Assembly: GCA_041946685.1 (NCBI GenBank)
Contig: JBHGAV010000033.1
Coordinates: 1-45,091 of the forward strand
Direction: 5' to 3'
Length of the DNA stretch: 45,091 nucleotides
Origin: JBHGAV01 sp041946685
GTDB lineage: Bacteria > Acidobacteriota > Terriglobia > Bryobacterales > Bryobacteraceae
Below, one piece after another: positions 17,557 through 26,122 of this stretch (position 1 is its first letter; each line of letters opens with the position of its first letter). Position numbers and translations under genes: made by a program. The notes beneath the pieces were generated by a model. That model was not told the DNA's origin. It saw only the letters and a program-made list of their open reading frames with translations, and ran no database searches.

Positions 17557-20500
17557 TCAGAGGCTCGGGATCGGACGGCCTTCCAGCACGGCGGCAAAGG
17601 CCGGTGCAAGGTCCTTGAAGACCTGGACCGGCAGCGAGCTGGTGAAGCCGTAACCGGCTGCCTCCTCGCCGGGAACGAACGCGGTGATGGTCCCAAAGTA
17701 ACGGTCACCCACCAGGAAGACGAACGTCGCCGTCCGGTTCAGCATCCGCGAACCGCTGACCCGCCCGCCGGGGCCGAACATCTGATGGCGGTTCTCCCCC
17801 GTCCCCGTCTTGCCCCCCGCGAAAACTGCCGTCCCGTCGGAAAGCCGTATGGCGTTGCGGGCGCGGACCGCGGTTCCGTTCTCCACAACACCGCCAAGTT
17901 CCTGCCTCAGAAGCCGGGCCATCTCGACCGGCATCACCCTCTTGCCGGGGGCATCCACCCGGGCAAGGTTGGTTTCATACGGCGTTCCGGACGCGAAATG
18001 AAGCCGGTCGAACCGGGTGGCCGGGCGCCATACGCCGTCGTTGGCGATGATTCCCATCAACTCAGCCAGGGCTGCCGGCGTGTCCCCGCTGCTTCCCAGA
18101 GCGGTCGCCAGGGAAGGCACCAGCCACCCGAAGGGGTAGCCGTAGCGCTGCCAGTTCTGGTGTATCCGCTCGAAGGCGTCCACCTCCAGCAGGATGCGAA
18201 TGGCCCGGTCCTGAGCCCGGCGGCTGCGGCTGCTGAACAGCCACTTGTAAGCTTCCACGCAATGCGGATCGCTCGCCGTGAATACCTCTCCCAGGCTCGC
18301 CTGGGGGTGGGCCGCCAAGTACGACAGCAGCCACAGCTCCAAAGGGTGGACTCCGGCCAGGTAGCCCCTGTCGGCCAGGTCGAGCTTGGCAGGGCCGTAA
18401 TCCTCGTAGAGCCTCTCGACGCGGGGGCGGCTGAGTTGGGCGCCGGGCAGGTTCGCGGACAAGTAGGCCGAGAAGGCATCCAGCCTGTCGTCCGGTCTGA
18501 TCAGGCGGTAGACCGCGGCCAGCCTCACAGGCGAGCGGGTACGCATCCTCTCGACAAGAACGTTGAGCGCCTCGCTTGCGTCCAGCCCGCGGTATCTCTC
18601 GTAAAACCGTGAAAGGAACTGGCGGCCCTCTCGCCGGGCGAAGCGCTCCAGGTACTCCCGCCGCTGCGGGTGGTTCGGCTGCGCCAGCAGATCAGCCGTG
18701 ACCCCGGGAGCCTGGTAGACATGGTATCGGACAAGGTCCCGCATCAGGCGGACGAAAACCAGATTCACCGAGTTCTGAAACGCCTCTCGCACGCTCATCA
18801 CGCGGCCGTTGTCGGTGGAGGCGAAGTTCGAAAACCGGTGCATCCCGCCCCCGGTGAAGAAACTCTCGTGAGGGCTCGCCGAATAGCGCCGGTCAAGCGC
18901 GGCGTTCAGGGTCGTCTCCAGCGACGCTCCGGGGTTCGCTCTCAGGAACTCGACCGCCCAGAGCGTCAGCCTGTCGTCCGGCTGCGGGACGAGGGCCTGA
19001 TTCCCTGGGCTCTGCCCCATGAGCCGGGCGTGAAGGTCCGCCACTGCGTCCAGGTAGCTGACCAAGGTGCGGAGCTTGGCCGTGGAGCCAAGCTCCAGCT
19101 TGGTCTGCTCATTTATGTTGAGAGGCTGGTTCAGGTTGTCCGCCTGGACCCGCAGCAGGTTCGCCACGGCCCCACGCTCGTACAGCGTAACGCTGTAGAC
19201 GACGCGGGTGGGGTCCCCGTCGGCGAGCAACCGGTCCTGCCTCAGACCAGCCCGGGCGACGTACTCTGGATCGGTGATCCGCCCGAGGAAATCAGTGATC
19301 CGTCTCTGAAGCTCCCCGTCAAGCGTTGTCTCGACCGTCAGGTCCAGCCTGTCGAGGTCGTACACCCTTTCCAGGCCGAGCATCTGGAGCAACTCGGCGC
19401 GCGCCGCGTCGGTGGCTTTCCGTTCGGCGAACGGCCAGGCGGGCGGAGAGTCGACGGCACGGCGAAGCGGCGGCCGAACTGCAAGTGCCCGCTCGCACAA
19501 CGCCTGCGGGATGACGCCGGCCCCGCCAAGCAAGCGCAAATACGCGTCGGTGCGCCGCATGAGAGATTCAGGATCGCGCGCCAGGTAAGCGGACGGGCGC
19601 CTGACCGCCAGAAGCAGCGACAGAACTTGTCGCAGGGCGACCGCCTGTTCGTCGAGCGAACTCCCCGCCGGACTCCGCACGTCACGCAGCACCCTGTTCA
19701 CGTGCTCGAAATCGGCGCCATACCAAACCCACAGAGCATCACCCAGCCCGATCACCTCACCGTAGCCCGGGGCCGCCGCGGTCGAGATGGAATTCAGGTA
19801 GTCGGTGACGATTCGGCGGCGGGCCCCCGCGGTCTCCCGCCCGTCTGCGTAGGCTGCCAACGAGGCCGCCGTCATCTGGCGGAGCTTGTCCCCGGCCGAC
19901 CGAGTCACCCCATCCGGCGAGTGCCGCAGTTTGGCAAGCTGGGTGGCGAGCGTGCTGCCCCCGGAAACGTCCCCTTTCAGACCAACCTGCCTCAACCCCG
20001 CGCCCAGCGCGGCGTTGGCCAAGCGGTCCCACTCGACCGCCGGATTCTTGTACGGGAGGCGGTCTTCAAGAAGCTCCCTGTTTTCAATGAACAAGAGGGA
20101 GTGAGCGACGACCTCCGGAATGGCGTCGAAATCCGGGTAGACCCGGGCCGGAACCCTGGCGTCGTAGAGGAGTCGCCCGTGCCGGTCGTGGATCAGAAGG
20201 CCGGCCTGCGACTTGGCCGGGTAAGGAGGCGCCACACCCGCTGCCAGCAGGCGTTGCAGCGTGGGGGACTGCCTTGCCTGCGACTCGATCCGGAATCCCC
20301 TTTCCGTCAAGCCGTTGGTGAATTGGCTCAGATACGAGTGGCCGAGGCGGATGTCATACGGGCCCGAGTTAGGATGCCGGAAGTCCGCTGTGGGCCCCGG
20401 CGCCACCGCGTAAGTTGCCCGGCTGGCTACGGCATGGAAGAAACGAGCCTGAAGCCAGCTCGTCCGAAGCTCGAGCCAGAACAAAACGACCGCAGCAGCC

Positions 20501-20604
20501 ACCAGAACGCCGAGAACCATCTTGCGCAGCCACTTCCGCGATCTTCTCGTCCCTTCCTGAATGGCGGCCGCGATGGTCACCGTCCTGCTCGTATCGATAA
20601 GCAT
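17557..20604 (-). CDS. Bifunctional class A penicillin-binding protein
   Basis: A 1015-residue peptidoglycan synthase. One membrane anchor lies at about residues 28-46 (MVLGVLVAAAVVLFWLEL). A GT51 glycosyltransferase domain follows: FIENREL with catalytic Glu174 and GGSTLATQLAKLRHS. The transpeptidase domain has S507TAK in ELGSTAKLRT, SVN in QNSVNLVFVRL, and K932TGTGE. It polymerises and cross-links peptidoglycan in the periplasm. It is longer than most class A PBPs (700-850 residues), mainly because of an insertion between GT51 and transpeptidase and a 270-residue stretch between SVN and KTG. The ATG at 20604 has only a weak ribosome-binding site; a start at the anchor's methionine is possible. 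It is convergent with the two-component operon. Confidence 0.9.
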   Translation of the reverse strand: MLIDTSRTVTIAAAIQEGTRRSRKWLRKMVLGVLVAAAVVLFWLELRTSWLQARFFHAVASRATYAVAPGPTADFRHPNSGPYDIRLGHSYLSQFTNGLTERGFRIESQARQSPTLQRLLAAGVAPPYPAKSQAGLLIHDRHGRLLYDARVPARVYPDFDAIPEVVAHSLLFIENRELLEDRLPYKNPAVEWDRLANAALGAGLRQVGLKGDVSGGSTLATQLAKLRHSPDGVTRSAGDKLRQMTAASLAAYADGRETAGARRRIVTDYLNSISTAAAPGYGEVIGLGDALWVWYGADFEHVNRVLRDVRSPAGSSLDEQAVALRQVLSLLLAVRRPSAYLARDPESLMRRTDAYLRLLGGAGVIPQALCERALAVRPPLRRAVDSPPAWPFAERKATDAARAELLQMLGLERVYDLDRLDLTVETTLDGELQRRITDFLGRITDPEYVARAGLRQDRLLADGDPTRVVYSVTLYERGAVANLLRVQADNLNQPLNINEQTKLELGSTAKLRTLVSYLDAVADLHARLMGQSPGNQALVPQPDDRLTLWAVEFLRANPGASLETTLNAALDRRYSASPHESFFTGGGMHRFSNFASTDNGRVMSVREAFQNSVNLVFVRLMRDLVRYHVYQAPGVTADLLAQPNHPQRREYLERFARREGRQFLSRFYERYRGLDASEALNVLVERMRTRSPVRLAAVYRLIRPDDRLDAFSAYLSANLPGAQLSRPRVERLYEDYGPAKLDLADRGYLAGVHPLELWLLSYLAAHPQASLGEVFTASDPHCVEAYKWLFSSRSRRAQDRAIRILLEVDAFERIHQNWQRYGYPFGWLVPSLATALGSSGDTPAALAELMGIIANDGVWRPATRFDRLHFASGTPYETNLARVDAPGKRVMPVEMARLLRQELGGVVENGTAVRARNAIRLSDGTAVFAGGKTGTGENRHQMFGPGGRVSGSRMLNRTATFVFLVGDRYFGTITAFVPGEEAAGYGFTSSLPVQVFKDLAPAFAAVLEGRPIPSL

Positions 20605-20732
20605 GGCACAGCACCAGAAGTACGTTGCGGGAGAGCAGTCCCTCTTCTTTTATTTAGATGCGGGGAAGCCGGGTTCTGGGTTCAACGGTCCTCTTCCCGC
20701 TTAGGCGCGCGTCCGTACACCGCCGCGCTCGG

Positions 20733-20738
20733 TATAAT
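20733..20738 (+). promoter_or_regulatory. Candidate -10 element TATAAT
   Basis: An exact TATAAT lies 21 bases upstream of the GTG start of the first DUF4091 gene. No good -35 hexamer is visible 16-18 bases upstream. The resulting leader would be short but contains GAGGGG. The hexamer is seen; promoter activity is inferred. Confidence 0.4.
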
Positions 20739-20758
20739 CGAAGCAAGAGGGGTGTGAA

Positions 20759-22369
20759 GTGCCTGTAGGAGCGGGGCTCCGATTCTGGGTGGTCTTGGGC
20801 TTTCTCGCAGCCTATCCTCCCGCTTTGTATAACGGCAAACACGTCTGGGTGGTGTCCAGCCTGGAGCGGATCGGGCAGACCAGCGCCCCCGGATCAGAAA
20901 CCACGGCCAGCTTGCAGGCAGCCCGCGGCGAGACCGAGTCGTTTCAGATCGCAATCAGGGCCCCGGAGGGGGTGACCTTGTCCGGCGTAGAGGTCTCGAT
21001 CTCGGACCTTTCGGCCGGAAGCCGCCGGATCATCCCTGCATCCTCCGTCTCTCTATTCCGGGAGCAGTATGTCGAGGTGAGGCGGGGCAGCCCGGACAGG
21101 CATGGCGGCAACCGTCCGCTGGGTTCCGGGAGATATCCGGATGCCCTGATTCCCTTCACAGATCCGCAAACCGGCGCCCCTTGGGGCCATGGCCTGGCGT
21201 CTCCCTTCGAAGTGCCGCAGGGAACCAACCAGGTCATTTGGGTGGACGTGTCGGTTCCGCGCTGGGCGATGGCCGGCCGGTATCAGGGTGCGTACACGGT
21301 CAAGAGCGATCAGGGCGTCTTTCAAGGCGCCATTGAACTTCAAGTCTGGGATTTCACGCTGCCACCGAAGCCGGCCCTGAGGTCGAGTTTCCTGGTCTGG
21401 AGCGCGGACAGCCTCCCCGTGATTCAGGAACTGCTCCGCAACAAGCTGAATCCAGCCAAGTCGCCGCCGGCGGAACAGCGGGCGCTGATAGACAGCCTGG
21501 GGCTCGCGTCCGCGGATCTCGGCCTGTGGAGCGGCGCCGATATCGGCAACTGCACGATGTCCAATCCCCCGCCCTCGAGCCAGATGAGGAGGGTGCTCGC
21601 CACTCAGGCGCCGGACCTATACCTCTACAACTACTCCGCAGACGAGATCGACCGCTGCCAGACACTGGTTGAGCCGCTGAAGCGTTGGGGGCGCGCCCTC
21701 CACGAGGCGGGCATCCGGCAACTGGTGACCATGGCGCCGACTCCGGCCCTTCTCGACGACGGCTCGGGCACGGGCCGCTCCGCCGTGGACATCTGGGTGA
21801 TGCTCCCCGTTGTGTACGACCGCTCGTTGCAGACGGTGCTTCAGGCGCAGAAGAAGGGAGACGAAATCTGGTCCTACAACGCCCTGGTGCAGGACTCCTA
21901 CTCGCCCAAGTGGCTGATCGACTTCGACCCGATCAACTTCCGCATCCAGCCGGGATTCATAAGCCAGAGCCTCAATCTCACCGGTCTCCTCTACTGGAGG
22001 GTGGACCTGTGGGGCCCCGATCCCTGGAACGTGGTGAATACAGGCCAGTTCCAGCAGTATCCCGGTGAAGGCATGCTGGTCTATCCGGGTGCGCCGCTCG
22101 GGGCCCAGGGCGTGGCCCCCTCGATGAGACTGAAATGGCTCAGGGATGGAGTCGAAGACTACGACTACATACAGCTTCTCAAGCAAGCCGGTCTTGGAAA
22201 CCAGGCACTGGAAATCGCCGCCCGCGTCGGCAGGAACTGGAGCTCCTGGACGCATGATCCTCAGGCCTTGCAGAACGCGCGACGCGAACTCGGCGAGATG
22301 CTGAGCAAGGCTGGTAAGGATCGCGTACCCGGCATCTCTCCACCACGCGAGGCCCCGGGCCCACGGTAG
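20759..22369 (+). CDS. DUF4091 exported protein, GH123-like (short paralog)
   Basis: A 536-residue protein starting at GTG, with GAGGGG about six bases upstream. An N-terminal hydrophobic stretch (RFWVVLGFLAAYPPAL) serves as signal peptide. A beta-rich domain follows (ARGETESFQIAIRAPEG, IIPASSVSLFREQYVEV), then a barrel-like central region (YNYSADEIDRC, DIWVMLPVVYDRS) and a DUF4091 C-terminus (GLLYWRVDLWGPDPWN, GEGMLVYPG, SMRLKWLRDGVEDYDYIQLL). DUF4091 proteins are related to GH123 hexosaminidases, so a glycosidase role on acetamido sugars is plausible; catalytic residues are not proven. It is a close paralog of residues 1-530 of the protein at 41373-44213 and lacks that protein's Fn3 repeats. 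It converges on the end of the polysaccharide operon, 21 bases away. Confidence 0.8.
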   Translation: MPVGAGLRFWVVLGFLAAYPPALYNGKHVWVVSSLERIGQTSAPGSETTASLQAARGETESFQIAIRAPEGVTLSGVEVSISDLSAGSRRIIPASSVSLFREQYVEVRRGSPDRHGGNRPLGSGRYPDALIPFTDPQTGAPWGHGLASPFEVPQGTNQVIWVDVSVPRWAMAGRYQGAYTVKSDQGVFQGAIELQVWDFTLPPKPALRSSFLVWSADSLPVIQELLRNKLNPAKSPPAEQRALIDSLGLASADLGLWSGADIGNCTMSNPPPSSQMRRVLATQAPDLYLYNYSADEIDRCQTLVEPLKRWGRALHEAGIRQLVTMAPTPALLDDGSGTGRSAVDIWVMLPVVYDRSLQTVLQAQKKGDEIWSYNALVQDSYSPKWLIDFDPINFRIQPGFISQSLNLTGLLYWRVDLWGPDPWNVVNTGQFQQYPGEGMLVYPGAPLGAQGVAPSMRLKWLRDGVEDYDYIQLLKQAGLGNQALEIAARVGRNWSSWTHDPQALQNARRELGEMLSKAGKDRVPGISPPREAPGPR

Positions 22370-22390
22370 GAGCGGAGCGAGAAAAGATAG

Positions 22391-23038
22391 CTAAGAGGAA
22401 TCCTCCCCGGCCTTTCGAAACACCAGGCAGTAGTCGAGCAAGGACCAGTGGGGCACCTCACCGTCCAGGGCGAATCCCGCCCGGGCGAGCTGCTCGACTA
22501 CGGTCTCCCGCGCGACGCCGTGCTTCCGGTAGAACCGCCAGCCAGGCGACATGAAGTCGATCACGACCAGACGACCGCCCGGCCGCAGCGCAGCAGAAAG
22601 CGTCCTGTGAATCGCCACCGGGTCGCTCAGGTGGTGATGCACGCGGCGCATGTATATGACGTCGCAGCAAGTCTCGGGAAGCCCGGCCGAGTCTTCCCTG
22701 GCCTGGACAACCACGACGTTACTCACGTTGGCCGATTCGGCTGCGGTGCGGATCGCGCTCAGTTGGCCGTTCTCCATCTCCGTCGCGTAGAGCCGTCCGG
22801 CCGGCGCCAGAAGGCGGGCGACCTTCACGGCCATTCGCCCGTCGCCGGCTCCGATCTCCGCGACGTGCATACCCGGGCCCACCCCCACCAATTGCGCTAA
22901 CCGCTCCACCTCGTCCTCCGAGGCCAGACTGCTCTGACACCGGGAGACAATCCGGTCGGCTACCCCCAGGGCCGCGACCGCCAGGATCGCTGTCAGCACC
23001 AACAGCCGCCTGCGAGCCAGCCGGGACGCCATTGACAC
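22391..23038 (-). CDS. Membrane-anchored SAM methyltransferase
   Basis: A 215-residue class I methyltransferase. Residues 8-28 form a hydrophobic anchor (RRRLLVLTAILAVAALGVADR). The SAM-binding motif I is VAEIGAGDGRMAV at about 58-70; later motifs are LYATEMENGQL, DVIYMRRVHHHL and LRPGGRLVVIDF. The start is the GTG at 23038: GGAGGAG lies six bases upstream, and this GTG directly follows the stop codon of the GT4 gene. An ATG two codons later is an alternative. It is the last gene of the polysaccharide operon and may methylate a sugar or lipid at the membrane; that target is inferred. Confidence 0.85.
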   Translation of the reverse strand: MSMASRLARRRLLVLTAILAVAALGVADRIVSRCQSSLASEDEVERLAQLVGVGPGMHVAEIGAGDGRMAVKVARLLAPAGRLYATEMENGQLSAIRTAAESANVSNVVVVQAREDSAGLPETCCDVIYMRRVHHHLSDPVAIHRTLSAALRPGGRLVVIDFMSPGWRFYRKHGVARETVVEQLARAGFALDGEVPHWSLLDYCLVFRKAGEDSS

Positions 23039-24241
23039 CTAAAACTCCTCCAGCCGGGGCAGGCCGCTTCCGGATTCCTTCACCCATGGCACTCCGGCCC
23101 CGCGCCTACCGTCCCGCCTTGCCGCCGCGACACGATCATAGACCTCCAGGTTTTGTTCCACCATCCGCCTGACGGAGAAGCGGACTTCCGCCGACCGGCG
23201 CGCGCTGGAGGCAAGCCGCTCCGCCAGCGGCCGGTCGCTCAACAACAGGCCGAGAGCTGAAGCGAGGGCAGGAACGTCGGCCGGCGGGACCACCAGCGCA
23301 GTCTTACCGTGGTCAACGACCTCGCGGTTGCCGTCGATGTCCGTGGCCACGATTGCCTTCCCCGCCGCCAGCGCTTCGATCAGGGAGATCGAGAGGCCCT
23401 CCCAGAGCGATGGCAGCGCAAAGACATCGAAGGCAGCTAGAAGCGCCGGGACATCGCTGCGAAAACCGAGGAAATGGATCCGGCCGGCCACACCGGTCTT
23501 CCGGGTTTCCTCCTTCAACTCCTCTTCCAGGGGGCCTTCGCCGGCCAGTACCAGATGCGCCGCCGGAGCCTCCTTCAGGATGGCTGGCATGGCCTGCAAC
23601 AGATAGATGAACCCCTTCTGAGGCGCCAGCCGCCCCACAGCCCCGATCAACAGATCCGAATCCGAGAAACCGAGGTCGCGGCGCAGCTTCCGCCCCTCAG
23701 CCGTGCGCAGAGGACCGATTTCGATGCCGTTGTGGACCGTGGATATCCTTTCCGGCCGGGTGACACCGAGGCGGATGGCCATGTGACGGTGCTCGTCGTT
23801 CACCGAAATGATGTGGTCGCCGGCGCGTGCGGCCAGGCGCTCGAGGCCTACAAAGAAACGATGCGCGCGAGGACTCAACACCTTGTTGAACGAGAAGCCG
23901 TGGGCGTGGTGCACGATGTGGGGAACCCCGCCCAAACGCGCGGCAAACCGCCCGAGGAAGCCTCCTTTAGACGTGTGCGTGGCCACCAGGTCGAACTTCT
24001 CCCGCCGGCACAGCGCCGCAAGGTACACGAAGGGCACTACGTCGAGCGGATTGATGGGGTGAAACCAGAGCGGCGGACGCACGACGCGCACGCCGGCCTC
24101 TGCAAACCGGCTCGCATTCTGGTCGTCGTAGCAGGCCATCCACACCTCGTCGCCGCGCTCGAGCAGCGCACGCGTAATGGCCAGCACCACCACCGAGCCT
24201 CCGCCCCAGGCGCCACCACCCAACACTTGTAGTATCTTCAT
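23039..24241 (-). CDS. GT4-family glycosyltransferase
   Basis: A 400-residue GT-B fold retaining glycosyltransferase. GGGAWGGGSVVVLAITRALLERG is the acceptor-side glycine loop. HNGIEIG, GAVGRLAPQKGFIYLLQA and LPSLWEGLSISLIEALAAG (the E-x7-E nucleotide-sugar motif) are classic GT4 features. It adds a sugar from a nucleotide donor to the growing lipid-linked unit on the cytoplasmic side. It is the only ordinary glycosyltransferase in the operon, so the repeat unit is either short or finished by genes elsewhere. GGAG lies about eight bases before the ATG. It starts 21 bases after the FkbH-like gene. Confidence 0.93.
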   Translation of the reverse strand: MKILQVLGGGAWGGGSVVVLAITRALLERGDEVWMACYDDQNASRFAEAGVRVVRPPLWFHPINPLDVVPFVYLAALCRREKFDLVATHTSKGGFLGRFAARLGGVPHIVHHAHGFSFNKVLSPRAHRFFVGLERLAARAGDHIISVNDEHRHMAIRLGVTRPERISTVHNGIEIGPLRTAEGRKLRRDLGFSDSDLLIGAVGRLAPQKGFIYLLQAMPAILKEAPAAHLVLAGEGPLEEELKEETRKTGVAGRIHFLGFRSDVPALLAAFDVFALPSLWEGLSISLIEALAAGKAIVATDIDGNREVVDHGKTALVVPPADVPALASALGLLLSDRPLAERLASSARRSAEVRFSVRRMVEQNLEVYDRVAAARRDGRRGAGVPWVKESGSGLPRLEEF

Positions 24242-24262
24242 CGCATTCGCTCCGTTTTGCTT

Positions 24263-26122
24263 CTACGAGCCGACCAGGACAGGGTTACCTGCCACGCCCC
24301 GGGCCTCGACCGAAACCAGGTCCGACATCGGAGGCGTCGCGCTCGCGTCCAACTCCAACAGCAGGCCGTCGTCGTACTTCTCCGCCTCCGTGAAGCCGGC
24401 TTCCCGCAGCGCGTCCAGCAGGACGTGGTTGCGCGCGGTCTTCAAGTAGCGGGCGTGAACCTTCCGATAGCCCGCCGCCCTGGCGTAGCCGGCGAGCCAG
24501 CCGAACCAAGCGTTCTCCACCTTCTTCTGGGCCACGCGGCAGGAAAGCACAAAATCCACGAGAAGGAGCCGGTCTCCCGAGGGTTTCAACGAGGCGAAGC
24601 CCACCATGCCGTAGTCGCCGAACCGGTCGCGGCAAGAGGTGCAGACGCAGAGCGCGGCGGGGTCCCTCAGAAGTCGCTCGAATTCCTCTCGCTGGTAGCG
24701 GTGCGCCGTCAGGTTCAACTGGTTCGTCCGGTTGAGCAGTTCGAGAGCACGCGTGGCGTGGGCCGGCTCCGAAGGAGAGTACAGCCTGGCCTCCATGCCG
24801 CAAGTCCGCAGGAACGCCCCGTAATCGCCGCCGTAGCCCTGGGCGAGTTGCTTCCTGCCGGTCTCGGCAACGTAATACTGCCGCCGCTGCCGGCTCTCCT
24901 CGGTCACCTCCACGGTGAACTCGGGCCGGTCCAGCAGGCCGGAAATCTCGGTCTCCGCGAAGACGCGGATTTCAGGGATGCGGCTGGAAACCTCGGAACG
25001 CTCGAAGGGAGAATCGTCTACAAAGGCGCAGGCATCGGCGCCTATGTTCAGCTCGCCGACGATGTCGCGTATGTTCTCGCTCTTAGGCCGCCAGTTGATG
25101 CGCGGATGAAGCAGCAGGTGATCGAGGCCAAGCCGCTGGAGCACGCCCCAGGCGTCCTGGTGGTCGTTCTTGCTCGTCACGCTCTGGAGGATGCCCCTGG
25201 CGTCCAGACCCAGCATGGTCTCGCGCACGCCGGGGCGCAGGGTTACCTGATCCGGATTTTGCTCTCCGAGAATCCCCTCCCAGAGGGTGTTATCCAGATC
25301 CCAAACCACGCATTTCACCGTGGTCGCCGACTTGGCGGCCTTGGCGGACACCGGCGCGGCAGCGGGGGATCCGGCATTGCGCCGCGCCTCCGAATGGTTA
25401 ACGAAATCAAGCCACGTGAATACGACGTGCGCCTCGGCGTCGTTTTCCGGGTACACCCGAATCACGCCCGGCGAGCCGTAGAGGTCGATATTCATGGAGC
25501 CGGCGGGAATCCTGTGCATGGTCCTGCCCGGCGCCGCCACAACCGAGGAGCGGAAGCGCGGCCCGTCCTGCTGGCACTCGATCACCAGGCGGACCGGCGC
25601 CGACTGCAAGTTCCACACCTCCATCACGAACTCGTCCCAGTGCCGCGCGCCGTGGCGCGTCATGCGGTTGATAAGGAACTCACGCAGGACTCCGTAGGCG
25701 CGGTTCAACCGGTAGTTCGGACTAACTCTGCGAAGCCACGATGAGACAGGGGTGATGCAGCCGAGCAGGAAGCGATCCACGCGGTCGAGCCGGCGGGCCA
25801 CTTTCGGGGCTGCGGCACCGCAGCCGAAGCTCGATTCGAGCACCCCCCACCTCCGGAACCGGATCTCAGCACCGAACGGATAGAGCCCGGTGTAGCGGGG
25901 ATTAGGGAGGATGCCGTTCTGAAAGCGGGCGCACCGGCGGTCCCGCCGTTGAACGTAGAGCGGACAAACCCTGTAGCAGTCCGGCTGCGCGCACTCCAGG
26001 CAGTGTTCTTTCCAGTGCAGAAAGTAAACGGACTCCACCGACTGCGGGTCCAGTTGAGACGGTTCCATCGCCCCGGTTTCGGGCGCAAGATGAGTGCGCT
26101 CAGCCCAGTCCGTTTGCCACAT
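24263..26122 (-). CDS. FkbH-like HAD-IIIC protein with Cys-rich N-terminus
   Basis: A 619-residue fusion. Residues 41-64 contain C41-x2-C44-x4-C49-x3-C53 and C64 (CLECAQPDCYRVCPLY), resembling an iron-sulfur or zinc cluster site. Residues 100-260 look like an unrecognised globular domain. The HAD phosphatase core follows with VVWDLDNTLWEG (D275, D277), SVTSKND and FVDDSPFERSEV. The C-terminus has the FkbH GNAT-like part (LLNRTNQLNLTAHRY, FGDYGMVGF, SCRVAQKKVENA). FkbH proteins make glyceryl-S-ACP from 1,3-bisphosphoglycerate; no carrier protein is in the window. The start overlaps the FemAB-like gene by 23 bases; an ATG at 26068 (MEPSQLDPQ), which keeps all cysteines, is also possible. A role in acyl or glyceryl decoration of the polysaccharide is inferred. 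Confidence 0.85.
   Translation of the reverse strand: MWQTDWAERTHLAPETGAMEPSQLDPQSVESVYFLHWKEHCLECAQPDCYRVCPLYVQRRDRRCARFQNGILPNPRYTGLYPFGAEIRFRRWGVLESSFGCGAAAPKVARRLDRVDRFLLGCITPVSSWLRRVSPNYRLNRAYGVLREFLINRMTRHGARHWDEFVMEVWNLQSAPVRLVIECQQDGPRFRSSVVAAPGRTMHRIPAGSMNIDLYGSPGVIRVYPENDAEAHVVFTWLDFVNHSEARRNAGSPAAAPVSAKAAKSATTVKCVVWDLDNTLWEGILGEQNPDQVTLRPGVRETMLGLDARGILQSVTSKNDHQDAWGVLQRLGLDHLLLHPRINWRPKSENIRDIVGELNIGADACAFVDDSPFERSEVSSRIPEIRVFAETEISGLLDRPEFTVEVTEESRQRRQYYVAETGRKQLAQGYGGDYGAFLRTCGMEARLYSPSEPAHATRALELLNRTNQLNLTAHRYQREEFERLLRDPAALCVCTSCRDRFGDYGMVGFASLKPSGDRLLLVDFVLSCRVAQKKVENAWFGWLAGYARAAGYRKVHARYLKTARNHVLLDALREAGFTEAEKYDDGLLLELDASATPPMSDLVSVEARGVAGNPVLVGS

Noticed and set aside
18670..20757. 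695-codon plus-strand open frame
   Set aside because: It is opposite the penicillin-binding protein, whose active-site motifs are unambiguous. The frame has no domain signature and biased composition.
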